Notes under the pieces: model-generated
Database searches by the model: none
The model's input: only the letters and a program-made list of their open reading frames with translations
Told to the model about the DNA's origin: nothing
Program-made: the position numbers and the translations under genes
Part shown: piece by piece, positions 1 through 8,070 of the stretch
How positions within the stretch are numbered: the first letter of the stretch is position 1
Layout: every line of letters starts with the position of its first letter
Assembly: GCF_910588395.1 (NCBI RefSeq)
Contig: NZ_CAJUPA010000006.1
Span: 8,773-72,772 of the forward strand
DNA: 64,000 bases
Direction of reading: 5' to 3'
Origin: an uncultured Faecalibaculum sp.
GTDB taxonomy: Bacteria; Bacillota_I; Bacilli_A; Erysipelotrichales; Erysipelotrichaceae

Positions 1-555
1 TTCATTGATGGCCTTTTTTCCCTTGGGATCCAGCATGCTTGTGGATTCGTCAAAAATGATGATGTCTGGTGCCACAGCCAGAATCCCGGCTATCGCCACC
101 CGCTGCTTCTGACCACCGGAAAGCTTGGTGGGTTCGGAATCCAGAAATCTTGTCATCCCCACCTGTCTGGCCGCGGTTTCAATCAGTTCCTGCATCTGTT
201 CCTGGGGAATGCAGCGGTTTTCCAGACCGAAGGCAATGTCATCCGCCACAGTGCTGCCGATGAACTGATTGTCCGGATTCTGAAACACGATTCCCGTGGA
301 TGTACGGATATCATAGACGGAATCCTCCGTAAGTTCCGTTCCCAGGATACTGATCGAACCGGACGCTGCCGGCAGCAGGCCGATCAGCAGTTTGGCCAGT
401 GTGGATTTCCCGGAGCCGTTGTGTCCGATCACTGCGGTGTAACTGCCTTTGGGGATATCAAAGGATATCCCTTTCAGTACATCCCGCTGGCCGTCATATG
501 AAAAGGTCAGGTCGCGTACAGAAACAGCGTCCCTGCCATTGTATTGTTTGGTCAT
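1..555 (-). CDS. ecfA1: Energy-coupling factor transporter ATPase EcfA1 (3' end outside window)
   Basis: This is an ABC ATPase of the energy-coupling factor (ECF) vitamin transporters, which powers uptake through exchangeable S components. 185 residues are visible: Walker A GHNGSGKST at about 44-52, the Q-loop FQNPDNQ near 91, the signature LSGGQKQR at about 145-152, and Walker B IIIFDE near 165-170. The C-terminus lies beyond the window edge. The ATG at 555 follows GGAGGA by a few bases. Firmicutes commonly carry ecfA1-ecfA2-ecfT after rplQ, so the partner genes are probably just outside. Two S components it could serve, RibU (15920-16570) and FolT (50342-50887), are in this window. EcfA1 rather than EcfA2 is inferred from position. 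Confidence 0.88.
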   Translation of the reverse strand, partial: MTKQYNGRDAVSVRDLTFSYDGQRDVLKGISFDIPKGSYTAVIGHNGSGKSTLAKLLIGLLPAASGSISILGTELTEDSVYDIRTSTGIVFQNPDNQFIGSTVADDIAFGLENRCIPQEQMQELIETAARQVGMTRFLDSEPTKLSGGQKQRVAIAGILAVAPDIIIFDESTSMLDPKGKKAINE

Positions 556-576
556 GCAGTTCCTCCCATGATTTCG

Positions 577-585
577 ATGATACCA
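577..585 (-). promoter_or_regulatory. Possible extended -10 promoter of ecfA1
   Basis: On the minus strand TGG-TATCAT forms an extended -10 (TGn plus TATCAT) about 22 bases before the ecfA1 start. It lies after the terminator of the upstream gene. No good -35 is visible, so this is weak. Confidence 0.3.
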
Positions 586-702
586 TTTTCCGGCTGAAAC
601 CGTGATTCATTCTCTGCACCAGCGTCAGTTGCCCGGAGAGATCCAGAATGTATGCCCATTCAAAGCCGGCTGGAAAAACTGTTTCTTCAGTCCTGCAGCC
701 GA

Positions 703-729
703 AGAAAAAAGGACGCTGACTCGTCCTTT
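703..729 (-). terminator. Rho-independent terminator after the 742-1158 gene
   Basis: Arms 722-729 and 708-715 (AAAGGACG/CGTCCTTT) pair perfectly around a 6-base loop and are followed on the minus strand by a T run. It separates the methyltransferase unit from ecfA1. Confidence 0.8.
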
Positions 730-741
730 TCCAGCTGATGA

Positions 742-1158
742 TCAGGCTGTTATGCAGTAACCTGTGTACTGCACGCCTTCCAGACCGGCACAGTCAAGGA
801 GCACCTTGACCGGCTTTTCCTGAGTATAGAGTACATCCAGCACACCGGATTCTGTATCCATGCTGCTGGAATAGCCGCCGGAGGCCAGGAGTTCCTGCGC
901 CATGGATGCTGTTTCGGGTCCGTCCACAACATAGGAAATCCGTACCGGGAGCGATTCATCATCCAGGCTTTCCCAGGTCTGTGCATCCAGCTCCGCCCGC
1001 TGGGTGGCTGCCGCAACCGGATCGAAATCCGGCTCGGGGTCAGACATCAGATAATCATCCATCTCGCGGTCATCTTCTTTTTTCACAATGGATGCAGCCA
1101 CGGCAGCGGCGCCGGCTGCAATGCCGGCGGCTGCCAGCGCAAATTTCAACCAGTTCAT
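742..1158 (-). CDS. Small protein with N-terminal membrane anchor, unknown function
   Basis: I do not recognise this 138-residue protein. Residues 5-25 are an Ala-rich hydrophobic helix that could be an anchor or uncleaved signal. An acidic linker (about 26-60) follows, then a folded-looking region (about 70-138) with alternating strand and helix character and two cysteines. Its ATG overlaps the stop of the upstream methyltransferase gene (ATGA), so the two are translationally coupled, and a terminator follows directly. The ribosome binding site lies inside the methyltransferase gene. A localized role in the envelope is the most that can be inferred. Confidence 0.7.
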   Translation of the reverse strand: MNWLKFALAAAGIAAGAAAVAASIVKKEDDREMDDYLMSDPEPDFDPVAAATQRAELDAQTWESLDDESLPVRISYVVDGPETASMAQELLASGGYSSSMDTESGVLDVLYTQEKPVKVLLDCAGLEGVQYTGYCITA

Positions 1159-1727
1159 CGTTTCCTCCTTGAAACAGCGATTCCATCGCCTTTGTCATCC
1201 AGAAACTCTGTTGTCCAGTCCTCAAGCCCCTCCAGAAACCTGCGGTATTCCCGCAGCCTGCGGATCAGCCCTCTGGTATGGCGGTTTTCTGTCATTTCCG
1301 GATGATCCACCATTCCATGAAATTTCATGTTGTCTGTCACAATGATACCATTTTCTGACAGCAGAGGAGAATAGCGTTCGAAGAAACGGCGGTACTGGCT
1401 TTTGGCAGCGTCAATGAAAATAAGATCAAAGGGCCCTGTCACAGCAGTCTCGAGGGCGTCCCCTTCAATCAGAGTCACCGGCTTTCCGCTTTCTGCAATG
1501 TTTTTTCTCGCCTGCCGGATCATATCCGGATCCCGTTCGATGGTAGTCACAGTCAGTCCCTGTTCTGCCATATACACCGCTGTCCGGGCGACCGCAGTTC
1601 CGATTTCCAGCATGGACTGGCAGCCATTTTCTCTGGCCAGTGATGCCAGTTCCTCCAGCCCCTCTGCTTCCATGACAGGAACCATATGAACCACTGCTTC
1701 CTTTGTGATTTCCAGACTGTCTTTCAT
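1155..1727 (-). CDS. SAM-dependent O-methyltransferase, YrrM/TrmR-like (COG4122)
   Basis: 190-residue class I methyltransferase. Motif I is LEIGTAVA near residues 41-48, the acidic end of strand 2 is in TIERDPDM, and FDLIFIDAAKSQY is the post-II motif typical of the CCoAOMT-like family, in which the aspartates bind a metal. Relatives include tRNA 5-hydroxyuridine methyltransferase (TrmR/YrrM), which acts on the tRNA wobble base; this copy is slightly shorter than usual, so the substrate is unproven. It sits directly after the rplQ terminator with GGAGG 9 bases before its ATG, and overlaps the next gene by four bases. Confidence 0.82.
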   Translation of the reverse strand: MKDSLEITKEAVVHMVPVMEAEGLEELASLARENGCQSMLEIGTAVARTAVYMAEQGLTVTTIERDPDMIRQARKNIAESGKPVTLIEGDALETAVTGPFDLIFIDAAKSQYRRFFERYSPLLSENGIIVTDNMKFHGMVDHPEMTENRHTRGLIRRLREYRRFLEGLEDWTTEFLDDKGDGIAVSRRKR

Positions 1728-1754
1728 ACTCCGGGTCCTCCCTCAGTTACATAA

Positions 1755-1784
1755 GAAAAAAGTGAAGTAACGTTGTTACTTCAC
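1755..1784 (-). terminator. Terminator of the rpmJ-rplQ (alpha) operon
   Basis: Perfect 10-bp arms (1775-1784 and 1762-1771) around GTT, followed on the minus strand by TTTTTTC. The rplQ stop codon (1776-1778) lies inside the hairpin arm. Confidence 0.9.
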
Positions 1785-2138
1785 AAATTCAACGATGGCC
1801 ATCGGCGCAGCATCACCGCGGCGGATACGTGTCTTGATGACGCGGGTATAGCCGCCGTTGCGTTCTGCATAGGCAGGACCGATTTCGTTGAAGAGCTTCT
1901 GCAGAGCTGTTGTGCCTTCTTCATCTACCTCTACTTCGCGGACGAAAGCAGCGGCCTGACGACGGGCAGCAAGATCGCCCTTCTTCGCCAGTGTAACCAG
2001 GCTGTCCATTACAGCGCTGAGTTCCTTCGCCTTCATCTCCGTAGTTTCCAGCTGACCGTGTTCGATCAGCGAGGTAGCCATATTTCTCAGCAGAGCCTTG
2101 CGGTGGTCGCTGGTCCGCCCGAGCTTGCGGTTTCTCAT
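1776..2138 (-). CDS. rplQ: 50S ribosomal protein L17
   Basis: 120-residue L17, a large-subunit protein near the exit tunnel. The N-terminus has the family pattern RKLGRTSDHRKALLRN, and the protein ends in a short beta strand as usual. It is last in the rpmJ-rpsM-rpsK-rpoA-rplQ operon, 14 bases after rpoA, with AGGAGG before its ATG. Its final codons form part of the operon terminator. Length and sequence are ordinary for Firmicutes. Confidence 0.98.
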   Translation of the reverse strand: MRNRKLGRTSDHRKALLRNMATSLIEHGQLETTEMKAKELSAVMDSLVTLAKKGDLAARRQAAAFVREVEVDEEGTTALQKLFNEIGPAYAERNGGYTRVIKTRIRRGDAAPMAIVEFVK

Positions 2139-2152
2139 GGGGTTCCTCCTGT

Positions 2153-3106
2153 TTATTCGTTACCCGCCTTGAAACTGAGTCCAAGGGAGTAGATTTTTTC
2201 TTTGACTTCCTTCAGGGATTTCTTGCCAAGATTCCGTACATGCATCAGTTCATCTTCTGTCTTGTCGATGAGTTCCTCCACCGTGGTGATTCCCGCCCGT
2301 TTCAGGCAGTTGTAGGAACGAACCGAGAGTTCAAGGTCTTCGATGAGCTTGTGCTGCAGGCCGCCTGTGGCTTCTTCTGTCACTGCTTCTTCCGCAGTGG
2401 GAATTTCCACAACGGCTTCATCCAGGTTCTGAAGAATCGCAAGGTGATCTCTGAGGATTTTGGACGCGATGGAAAGCGCTTCTTCAGGCTTGAGTGTACC
2501 GTCAGTGTCGATTTCCATTGTCAGTTTGTCATAAGCCACGCCTTCTTCATTCAGTTCAGGTTCGCTCTTGTAAGCAACTCTCTTTACCGGTGAATACAGG
2601 GCGTCTGTATAGATGATTCCAAGAGGCTGTCCGTCATTCTGATAAATGTGCTTGTTGGTTTCAGCGCCGACATAACCGCGGCCCAGACGGGCCTGCATTT
2701 CAATGTTGATGGCACCGCCCTGCGCCAGCGTGCAGATGGGCAGGTCCTTGTTGAGCACTTCCACGCCTGCGGGACATTCAATGTCGCCGGCAGTGACTGT
2801 ACAGGGCCCGACTGCATTGATGCGCAGCTTGTAGATATCATTGTCGTTGATGTCTATTTTCAGAATCAGCTGCTTGATCTGCAGAATGATCTGGGCCACA
2901 TCTTCTGTCACGCCTTTGATGCCGGTGAATTCATGGAATATACCGTCGATCCGGATGGAGAATACAGCGCCTCCAGGCACTGCCGAAAGCAGAACCCGGC
3001 GCAGGGCATTGCCCAGCGTGATGCCGAAATGATCCGGCAGCGGGCTCATTCTGAAGGATCCGGAAATCTGACTGGTCTCCAGGGTGTCGATCTTAAACGA
3101 ATTCAT
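2153..3106 (-). CDS. rpoA: DNA-directed RNA polymerase subunit alpha
   Basis: 317-residue RNA polymerase alpha. The N-terminal domain (about 1-230) carries the dimerization motif ITLGNALRRVLLS. A variable acidic linker (about 235-250) follows, then the C-terminal domain (about 255-310) with the helix-hairpin-helix region ELSVRSYNCLKRAGI that contacts UP elements and activators. It has the standard position between rpsK and rplQ. A strong ribosome binding site precedes the ATG. Nothing is unusual. Confidence 0.98.
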   Translation of the reverse strand: MNSFKIDTLETSQISGSFRMSPLPDHFGITLGNALRRVLLSAVPGGAVFSIRIDGIFHEFTGIKGVTEDVAQIILQIKQLILKIDINDNDIYKLRINAVGPCTVTAGDIECPAGVEVLNKDLPICTLAQGGAINIEMQARLGRGYVGAETNKHIYQNDGQPLGIIYTDALYSPVKRVAYKSEPELNEEGVAYDKLTMEIDTDGTLKPEEALSIASKILRDHLAILQNLDEAVVEIPTAEEAVTEEATGGLQHKLIEDLELSVRSYNCLKRAGITTVEELIDKTEDELMHVRNLGKKSLKEVKEKIYSLGLSFKAGNE

Positions 3107-3139
3107 GCGGACACCTCCTCTTGTGTCATGTTTACTGTT

Positions 3140-3532
3140 TTATCCGCGGGGACGTTTCGGGGGACGGCAGCCGTTGTGGGGAATCGGTGTCACGTCATTG
3201 ATCATGGTGATGTCCAGGCCTGCAACCTGCAGCGCACGGACAGCCGCTTCACGTCCGGGGCCAGGTCCCTTTACTTCAACCGCCACAGTTTTCATGCCGT
3301 GGTCCATCGCAGCCTTGCCGGCTGCTTCCGCTGCCAGCTGTGCGGCATACGGAGTGCTTTTGCGGCTTCCCTTGAAGCCCAGAGCTCCGGCAGAGCTCCA
3401 GCTCACAGCGTTTCCGTTCTCATCTGTAATCGTAACGATCGTGTTGTTGAACGTGGAGTGGATGTGAGCGACGCCGCGGGCGATATTCTTGCGTGCCCGG
3501 CGTTTTCCTGTCCTTCTCTGTACTTTAGCCAT
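3140..3532 (-). CDS. rpsK: 30S ribosomal protein S11
   Basis: 130-residue S11, a platform protein of the small subunit that contacts 16S rRNA near the E site. The central motif HSTFNNTIVTITD and the C-terminal GCRPPKRPRG (basic tail, here RPRG) identify it. It lies between rpsM and rpoA with normal spacing. A ribosome binding site is visible before the start. Confidence 0.98.
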   Translation of the reverse strand: MAKVQRRTGKRRARKNIARGVAHIHSTFNNTIVTITDENGNAVSWSSAGALGFKGSRKSTPYAAQLAAEAAGKAAMDHGMKTVAVEVKGPGPGREAAVRALQVAGLDITMINDVTPIPHNGCRPPKRPRG

Positions 3533-3545
3533 TTCTGCTCCTCAC

Positions 3546-3911
3546 CTACTTCTTCTTGTTTGCGACTGTCTTCGCCTTGCCTTTGCGGGTACGGGCGTTT
3601 GTCTTTGTGCGCTGTCCGCGAACAGGCAGACCCTTCCGGTGACGGATACCGCGGTAGCAGCCGATTTCCATCAGGCGTTTGATGTTCAGCTGAACTTCAC
3701 GGCGCAGATCGCCTTCAACCTTGATCTTGTCAACTTCCTTACGGATGGCGTTCAGTTCTGCCTCTGTCAGATCCTTGATTCTCTTGTCTTCACTGATCCC
3801 GGCAGCTTTCAGAATATCAGCAGCGGTTGTCCGGCCGATTCCGTAGATGTAAGTGAGCGAAATGACAGCTCTCTTGTCGTTGGGGATGTCTACTCCTGCA
3901 ATTCGTGCCAT
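3546..3911 (-). CDS. rpsM: 30S ribosomal protein S13
   Basis: 121-residue S13 of the small-subunit head, which contacts the large subunit and P-site tRNA through its basic C-terminal tail. Diagnostic parts are MARIAGVDIP at the start, the helix-two-turn-helix YIYGIGRTTA, and the GYRGIRHRKGLPVRGQRT-like block (here CYRGIRHRKGLPVRGQRT). It follows rpmJ by 9 bases. In most Firmicutes infA precedes rpmJ-rpsM, but here it does not. Confidence 0.98.
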   Translation of the reverse strand: MARIAGVDIPNDKRAVISLTYIYGIGRTTAADILKAAGISEDKRIKDLTEAELNAIRKEVDKIKVEGDLRREVQLNIKRLMEIGCYRGIRHRKGLPVRGQRTKTNARTRKGKAKTVANKKK

Positions 3912-3920
3912 TGTTTCCTC

Positions 3921-4037
3921 CTAGTTTCCCTGTCTCTGCTTGTGTTTCGGGTTTTCACAGATTACCATGACCCGTCCTTTGCGGCGGATAACCCGGCATT
4001 TATCGCAGATCGGTTTTACAGACGGTCTTACTTTCAT
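3921..4037 (-). CDS. rpmJ: 50S ribosomal protein L36 (zinc-binding form)
   Basis: 38-residue L36, too short for most gene callers. It reads MKVRPSVKPICDKC and so on, with the zinc ligands C11, C14, C27 and H32 all present, so this is the zinc-binding (C+) form. The ATG at 4037 is preceded by AGGAGGAAC. It is the first gene of the alpha block, downstream of its own promoter and a foldable leader. The usual upstream neighbour infA is absent. Confidence 0.96.
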   Translation of the reverse strand: MKVRPSVKPICDKCRVIRRKGRVMVICENPKHKQRQGN

Positions 4038-4055
4038 ATCTGTTCCTCCTGTGAT

Positions 4056-4118
4056 CACGTATTGTCCCCTGCTGAAATGCGTATTTGAGTTGCAAATGCG
4101 GATTGCAGCAGAAACGTG
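4056..4118 (-). promoter_or_regulatory. Foldable 5' leader of the rpmJ-rplQ operon (candidate autoregulatory RNA)
   Basis: About 108 bases separate the predicted transcription start from rpmJ. Read on the minus strand, the leader has nested pairings: CACGT/ACGTG (4114-4118 with 4056-4060), CTGCTG/CAGCAG (4106-4111 with 4069-4074), and an inner hairpin ATTTG/CAAAT (4093-4097 with 4083-4087) with a 5-base loop. The base lies next to the rpmJ ribosome binding site. Ribosomal-protein operons are often autoregulated through such leaders (S4 in the E. coli alpha operon); no homology to a known family is claimed. Confidence 0.5.
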
Positions 4119-4140
4119 AATGATTATAAACGCAAATAAA

Positions 4141-4180
4141 TGCGCTTATATAGTATAAGCGCAATTTATCTGGATTACAA
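4141..4180 (-). promoter_or_regulatory. Promoter of the rpmJ-rpsM-rpsK-rpoA-rplQ operon
   Basis: Minus-strand -35 TTGTAA (4175-4180), 17-base spacer, -10 TATACT (4152-4157). The -10 lies inside a perfect 10-bp inverted repeat with a 3-base centre (4141-4150/4154-4163). The repeat is followed by a T-rich stretch, so it may also act as a weak terminator for adk. Confidence 0.75.
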
Positions 4181-4203
4181 GTTTTTGCTACCTAGATGCG
4201 GAT

Positions 4204-4854
4204 TTATTTTGCGTTCAGGATTTCCTGAACATCCGCCCAGATTTCTTCGATGGGCCGGTCGGCATTCACACGGCTGACCATGTCCCGGGAAGCGTAATAG
4301 TCAATAACCGGTTCGGTGTTGGCTGCATACTCATTCAGCCTCACCTTCAGGCTTTCTTCATTGTCGTCCTTGCGCTGCGACAGCTCAGTGCCGCAGACAT
4401 CGCAGATGCCATCTGCTGCAGGAGCCTTCGTATATATATTATAGATGGCTCCGCAGTTCTTGCACGTTCTGCGCCCTGTGATGCGCTTTGTCAGAACATC
4501 AAAGGGTACATCCATGGAGAGAATGAGATCCGGAGAATCCGATGTGCCTGCCGTGAGTTCTTCAAATGCTTTCGCCTGCGCGAGAGTTCTGGGATATCCA
4601 TCCAGCAGATAGCCGTTCTTTCTGTCCGGCAGACTGCGAAGATAATCCGCCACCATCGCATTGGTGATCTCATCCGGCACCAGCAGTCCCTTTTCGGAAT
4701 ACTGCTGTGCCTTCTTTCCCAGATCAGTCTGCCGGGAGATGTTGTCCCGGAAGATATCACCGGTGGAGATGTGGTTGAGATTGTACGTATCCTTGATGCG
4801 GCTGGAGAAGGTTCCTTTTCCGGAACCCGGTGCTCCCATGATGAAGATGTTCAT
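4204..4854 (-). CDS. adk: Adenylate kinase
   Basis: 216-residue long-form adenylate kinase, interconverting ATP+AMP and 2 ADP. P-loop GAPGSGKGT at 7-15; AMP-binding region around TGDIFR (31-36) and DGYPRT (85-90). The LID domain carries C131, C134, C151 and C154, a complete Zn site typical of Gram-positive enzymes. It follows secY by 11 bases. It is the last gene of the S10-spc block here, because map and infA, which normally follow, are missing. Confidence 0.98.
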   Translation of the reverse strand: MNIFIMGAPGSGKGTFSSRIKDTYNLNHISTGDIFRDNISRQTDLGKKAQQYSEKGLLVPDEITNAMVADYLRSLPDRKNGYLLDGYPRTLAQAKAFEELTAGTSDSPDLILSMDVPFDVLTKRITGRRTCKNCGAIYNIYTKAPAADGICDVCGTELSQRKDDNEESLKVRLNEYAANTEPVIDYYASRDMVSRVNADRPIEEIWADVQEILNAK

Positions 4855-4865
4855 GACGTTCCCTT

Positions 4866-6155
4866 CTACTCTTCGAAGTAATTTTTATAGGATTTCTGGG
4901 TGATCAGTCCCTGTACCTGACGGACAGTTTCCAGTGCCACACCCACAACAATGATCATGCCGGTTCCGCCAATGGCCATGGAACTGGGCAGTTCCGGCCA
5001 GACAAGCGGCATCAGATGCGGCAGTACCGCAATCACAGCCAGGCACAATGCACCAAGCACCGTAATCCGGGAGAGAACCTTGTTGATGTAGTCCTCTGTC
5101 TGCTTGCCCGGACGGACACTGGGAATGTAGGCACCGGATTTTCCCAGATTCTCGGCGACTTTTTCGGGGTTGATCTGCATCTTCGTGTAGAAGAACGTGA
5201 AGAGAATGATCAGAACCACGTAAATCGACAGAGAATACCAGGTTTTCATGCCAAGCCAGTTATTCATCGTCGTCATCCAGTCCTTCGCAGGGAAGAATGA
5301 AGCAATCTGCAGCGGGGCCATCATCAGAGACTGGGCGAAAATGACCGGAATCACACTGGCGGAGTTCACCTTCAGCGGCAGATAGTTCATTTTCGTGCTT
5401 TTCTGGATGGCCAGAGAACTGGATGTGTACTGGATGGGGATCTTCAGTTCAGCCGTGTTGATCAGAGTCACAAAGACAATAATCAGCAGATAGAACAGAA
5501 TGTAGGCCGCAAAGAGCCAGAAGCCGGTAGCGCTCTCTGTACCGGTCAGACTTGTCCAGGCAGCGGTGAACTGCTGTGGCATGCGCCCGACAATACCGGC
5601 CATGATGACCATGGAAATACCGTTGCCGATGCCCTTGACTGAAATCTGGTCGCCGATCCAGACCAGGAACATCGTTCCGGCAGTGAAAATGGTGGAGATA
5701 TAAAGCAGTTTTGCTGCGCTTACACCACCGATAATCAGGCCGGGGTAGCTCTGAGAGAAACCGTAGACCAGTGACATCGACTGAACAAAGCCGAATACCA
5801 CCGCAAGGTATCTCGTGTATTTGTCGAGCTTCTTGCGTCCGTTGGCGCCGGATTTTGAAAGCTCGGTCAGGCTCGGGATGACATCCATGCTCAGCAGCTG
5901 AATGATGATGCTGGCCGTGATATAGGGAGTAACGCCCAGGGCGAAAACAGAGAACTGTTCCAGTCCGCCGCCTCCCAGCAGGTTCAGCATCGCAAACAGG
6001 GAATTGTCCCCAAGTCCTGCGACCAGGTCCGTTGTGTTTACGTCGGGAACAGTGATGGCACAGCCCAGACGATACACAAGAAAGGCAAAGAGGGTGAACA
6101 GGATTCTGTTGCGGATATCCTTGTTCGTCCACATTGCCTTGATGGAAGAGCTCAT
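4866..6155 (-). CDS. secY: Protein translocase subunit SecY
   Basis: 429-residue SecY, the channel of the Sec translocon. Ten hydrophobic segments are spread through the sequence. The plug region GGGGLEQFSVFALGVTPYITASI and the QSLMMAPLQ segment are typical. The C-terminal cytoplasmic loop with VRPGKQTEDYI, which contacts SecA and the ribosome, is present. It lies between rplO and adk as usual, 3 bases after rplO. Confidence 0.97.
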   Translation of the reverse strand: MSSSIKAMWTNKDIRNRILFTLFAFLVYRLGCAITVPDVNTTDLVAGLGDNSLFAMLNLLGGGGLEQFSVFALGVTPYITASIIIQLLSMDVIPSLTELSKSGANGRKKLDKYTRYLAVVFGFVQSMSLVYGFSQSYPGLIIGGVSAAKLLYISTIFTAGTMFLVWIGDQISVKGIGNGISMVIMAGIVGRMPQQFTAAWTSLTGTESATGFWLFAAYILFYLLIIVFVTLINTAELKIPIQYTSSSLAIQKSTKMNYLPLKVNSASVIPVIFAQSLMMAPLQIASFFPAKDWMTTMNNWLGMKTWYSLSIYVVLIILFTFFYTKMQINPEKVAENLGKSGAYIPSVRPGKQTEDYINKVLSRITVLGALCLAVIAVLPHLMPLVWPELPSSMAIGGTGMIIVVGVALETVRQVQGLITQKSYKNYFEE

Positions 6156-6158
6156 TCC

Positions 6159-6596
6159 CTAGAGAACCTCGGCCTTTCCGCCAGCTTTTTCGATGGCTTC
6201 GACCGCAGATTTAGAGAACTTCGCTGCTGTTACATTCAGTTTCTTTGTCAGTTCACCATTGCCGAGAATCTTGACACCGTTCAGTTCCTTGCGGACCAGC
6301 CCGGTTTCCTTCAGCAGGGCGGGTGTAACTGTTGTACCGTCTTCGAACCGGTTCAGATCCTCAACATTGACAACGGCATATTCCTTGCGGTTGATGTTGG
6401 TGAATCCGCGTTTCGGCAGACGTCTGGCCAGAGGTGTCTGACCGCCTTCGAAACCGGGGCGTACACCGCCGCCGCTCCGGGCGTTCTGACCTTTCTGACC
6501 GCGGCCGCTTGTTTTGCCAAGACCGCTGCCAGGACCGCGGCCAACCCGTTTGCGGGCTGTGCGGGGAGCCAGGGATTTCATTTCATGAAGTTTCAT
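6159..6596 (-). CDS. rplO: 50S ribosomal protein L15
   Basis: 145-residue L15, a late assembly protein of the large subunit. The basic Gly-rich N-terminal half (GRGPGSGLGKTSGRGQKGQ) and the GFEGGQTPLARRLPKRGF block are diagnostic. The gene starts 15 bases after the rpsE stop. In most bacteria rpmD (L30) lies between rpsE and rplO; there is no room for it here. Confidence 0.98.
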   Translation of the reverse strand: MKLHEMKSLAPRTARKRVGRGPGSGLGKTSGRGQKGQNARSGGGVRPGFEGGQTPLARRLPKRGFTNINRKEYAVVNVEDLNRFEDGTTVTPALLKETGLVRKELNGVKILGNGELTKKLNVTAAKFSKSAVEAIEKAGGKAEVL

Positions 6597-6611
6597 CGTG
6601 CCCTCCTTATC

Positions 6612-7118
6612 CTAGCGGATCTCGTACGGCTTCTTGCCGCGGAGTTCAGCTACCTGATCGATGGTGCGCAGGTTTTTCAGACCGTCAACAGTGGCACGAA
6701 CCACGTTGATCTTGGTCCGGGAACCAAGGCATTTTGTCAGAATATCGTTGATTCCGGCCAGTTCCAGCACTGCACGGGCAGCACCGCCGGCGGAAATTCC
6801 GGTACCTTCAGCAGCGGGGCGCATGAATACAGCGCCTGCGCCGTAACGGCCGGTGATGTCGTGAGGAATTGTGGTTCCTTCCAGAGGTACCCGGAATACA
6901 TTCTTCCGTGCGTTTTCCGCAGCCTTGCGGATCGCATCAGGTACTTCCTTTGCCTTGCCGGTACCGATGCCGACACGGCCTTTGTGGTCACCGACTACAA
7001 CCAGGGCAGCGAAGCGGAAATTCCGGCCGCCCTTGACGACTTTGGTCACGCGGTTGATCGCAATGACCTGCTCGTCGAATTCTTTCTGTTCCCGTCTGGG
7101 TTTTCTTTCATTCGCCAT
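6612..7118 (-). CDS. rpsE: 30S ribosomal protein S5
   Basis: 168-residue S5, involved in decoding accuracy and the mRNA entry site. The double-stranded RNA-binding N-terminal domain has INRVTKVVKGGRNFRF and VVVGDHKGRVGIGTGKAKEVP. The C-terminal domain has ELAGINDILTK. It follows rplR by 13 bases and has a good ribosome binding site. Confidence 0.98.
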   Translation of the reverse strand: MANERKPRREQKEFDEQVIAINRVTKVVKGGRNFRFAALVVVGDHKGRVGIGTGKAKEVPDAIRKAAENARKNVFRVPLEGTTIPHDITGRYGAGAVFMRPAAEGTGISAGGAARAVLELAGINDILTKCLGSRTKINVVRATVDGLKNLRTIDQVAELRGKKPYEIR

Positions 7119-7131
7119 TGGTCAGGGCCTC

Positions 7132-7488
7132 CTAAAATTCCAGTCCGGCTTCCCGGGCTGCATCAGCCAGTGCTTTCACACGGCCGGTGTAGACATAACC
7201 GCCACGGTCGAAGACAACATGTTTGATGCCTTTTTCTGCAGCACGTTTTGCCAGTTCCGTTCCCACTGCCTTGGCAGCTTCGACGTTTCCTCCGTTAGCC
7301 AGCTTCATCTGTACGCTGGATGCGGAAACAAGCGTGTTTCCGTTGATGTCATCAATGATCTGCGCATGGATGTTGGCGTTGCCTCTGAAGACATTCAGAC
7401 GCGGGCATTCAGGAGTACCGCTGACTTTTCTGCGGACACGCACATGACGGCGGATCCGCGAAGAATTGCGGGATGTTTTCTTAAGCAT
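7132..7488 (-). CDS. rplR: 50S ribosomal protein L18
   Basis: 118-residue L18, which binds 5S rRNA together with L5. The basic N-terminus (RIRRHVRVRRKVSGT) and the RLNVFRGNANIHAQIIDD and DRGGYVYTGRVKALADAAREAG motifs are diagnostic. It lies between rplF and rpsE in the standard order. Confidence 0.98.
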   Translation of the reverse strand: MLKKTSRNSSRIRRHVRVRRKVSGTPECPRLNVFRGNANIHAQIIDDINGNTLVSASSVQMKLANGGNVEAAKAVGTELAKRAAEKGIKHVVFDRGGYVYTGRVKALADAAREAGLEF

Positions 7489-7509
7489 ATTCTTTCTCCT
7501 TTCCCACGA

Positions 7510-8055
7510 CTACTTCTTACCGGCAGTCTTGCCTTCTTTGCGGCGCACATTTTCGCCCTTGTAGCGAATACCCTTGCCTTTGTAAGGTTCAGGCTTGCGG
7601 ACCGCACGCACCAGGGCGGCAAACTGTCCAACCTGCTGCTTGTCAATGCCTTCCACCTTGATGGAAGTGGCAGAAGGACAGGTAACTTCCAGGCCTTCTT
7701 CGATTTCCATGTCCACCGGGTGGGAGTAGCCTACGTTCATGGAAAGCTTGCCGTTTTTCACTGCGGTTCTGTAACCGATACCGACCAGTTCCAGTTCCTT
7801 TGTGAATCCGTGTGCAACGCCTTCGATCATGTTGTGGAGCAGAGCCCGTGTTGTGCCATGCAGCTGTTTGGTGTGCTTGGCATCGTTGGGACGTTTTACC
7901 TTGACTTCGTTACCATTGACCTCAATGTCCATGAGATCGCTGAATTTGCGTACCAGGGTGCCCTTGGGCCCCTTTACAGTCACCTCATTCCCGTCGGCGA
8001 TGTCAATGGTGACACCTTCGGGAACGGTAATCAGTTTATTGCCGATACGTGACAT
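7510..8055 (-). CDS. rplF: 50S ribosomal protein L6
   Basis: 181-residue L6, near the factor-binding site of the large subunit. It has two tandem alpha/beta domains. The C-terminal signature PEPYKGKGIRYKGE is present. The start MSRIGNK matches relatives. It lies between rpsH and rplR. Confidence 0.98.
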   Translation of the reverse strand: MSRIGNKLITVPEGVTIDIADGNEVTVKGPKGTLVRKFSDLMDIEVNGNEVKVKRPNDAKHTKQLHGTTRALLHNMIEGVAHGFTKELELVGIGYRTAVKNGKLSMNVGYSHPVDMEIEEGLEVTCPSATSIKVEGIDKQQVGQFAALVRAVRKPEPYKGKGIRYKGENVRRKEGKTAGKK

Positions 8056-8070
8056 TTTGTTCTCCTTCTA

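Noticed and set aside
2648..3682. 344-codon plus-strand frame over rpoA and rpsK
   Set aside because: It is the antisense shadow of well-supported ribosomal genes and has no ribosome binding site or recognizable domain.
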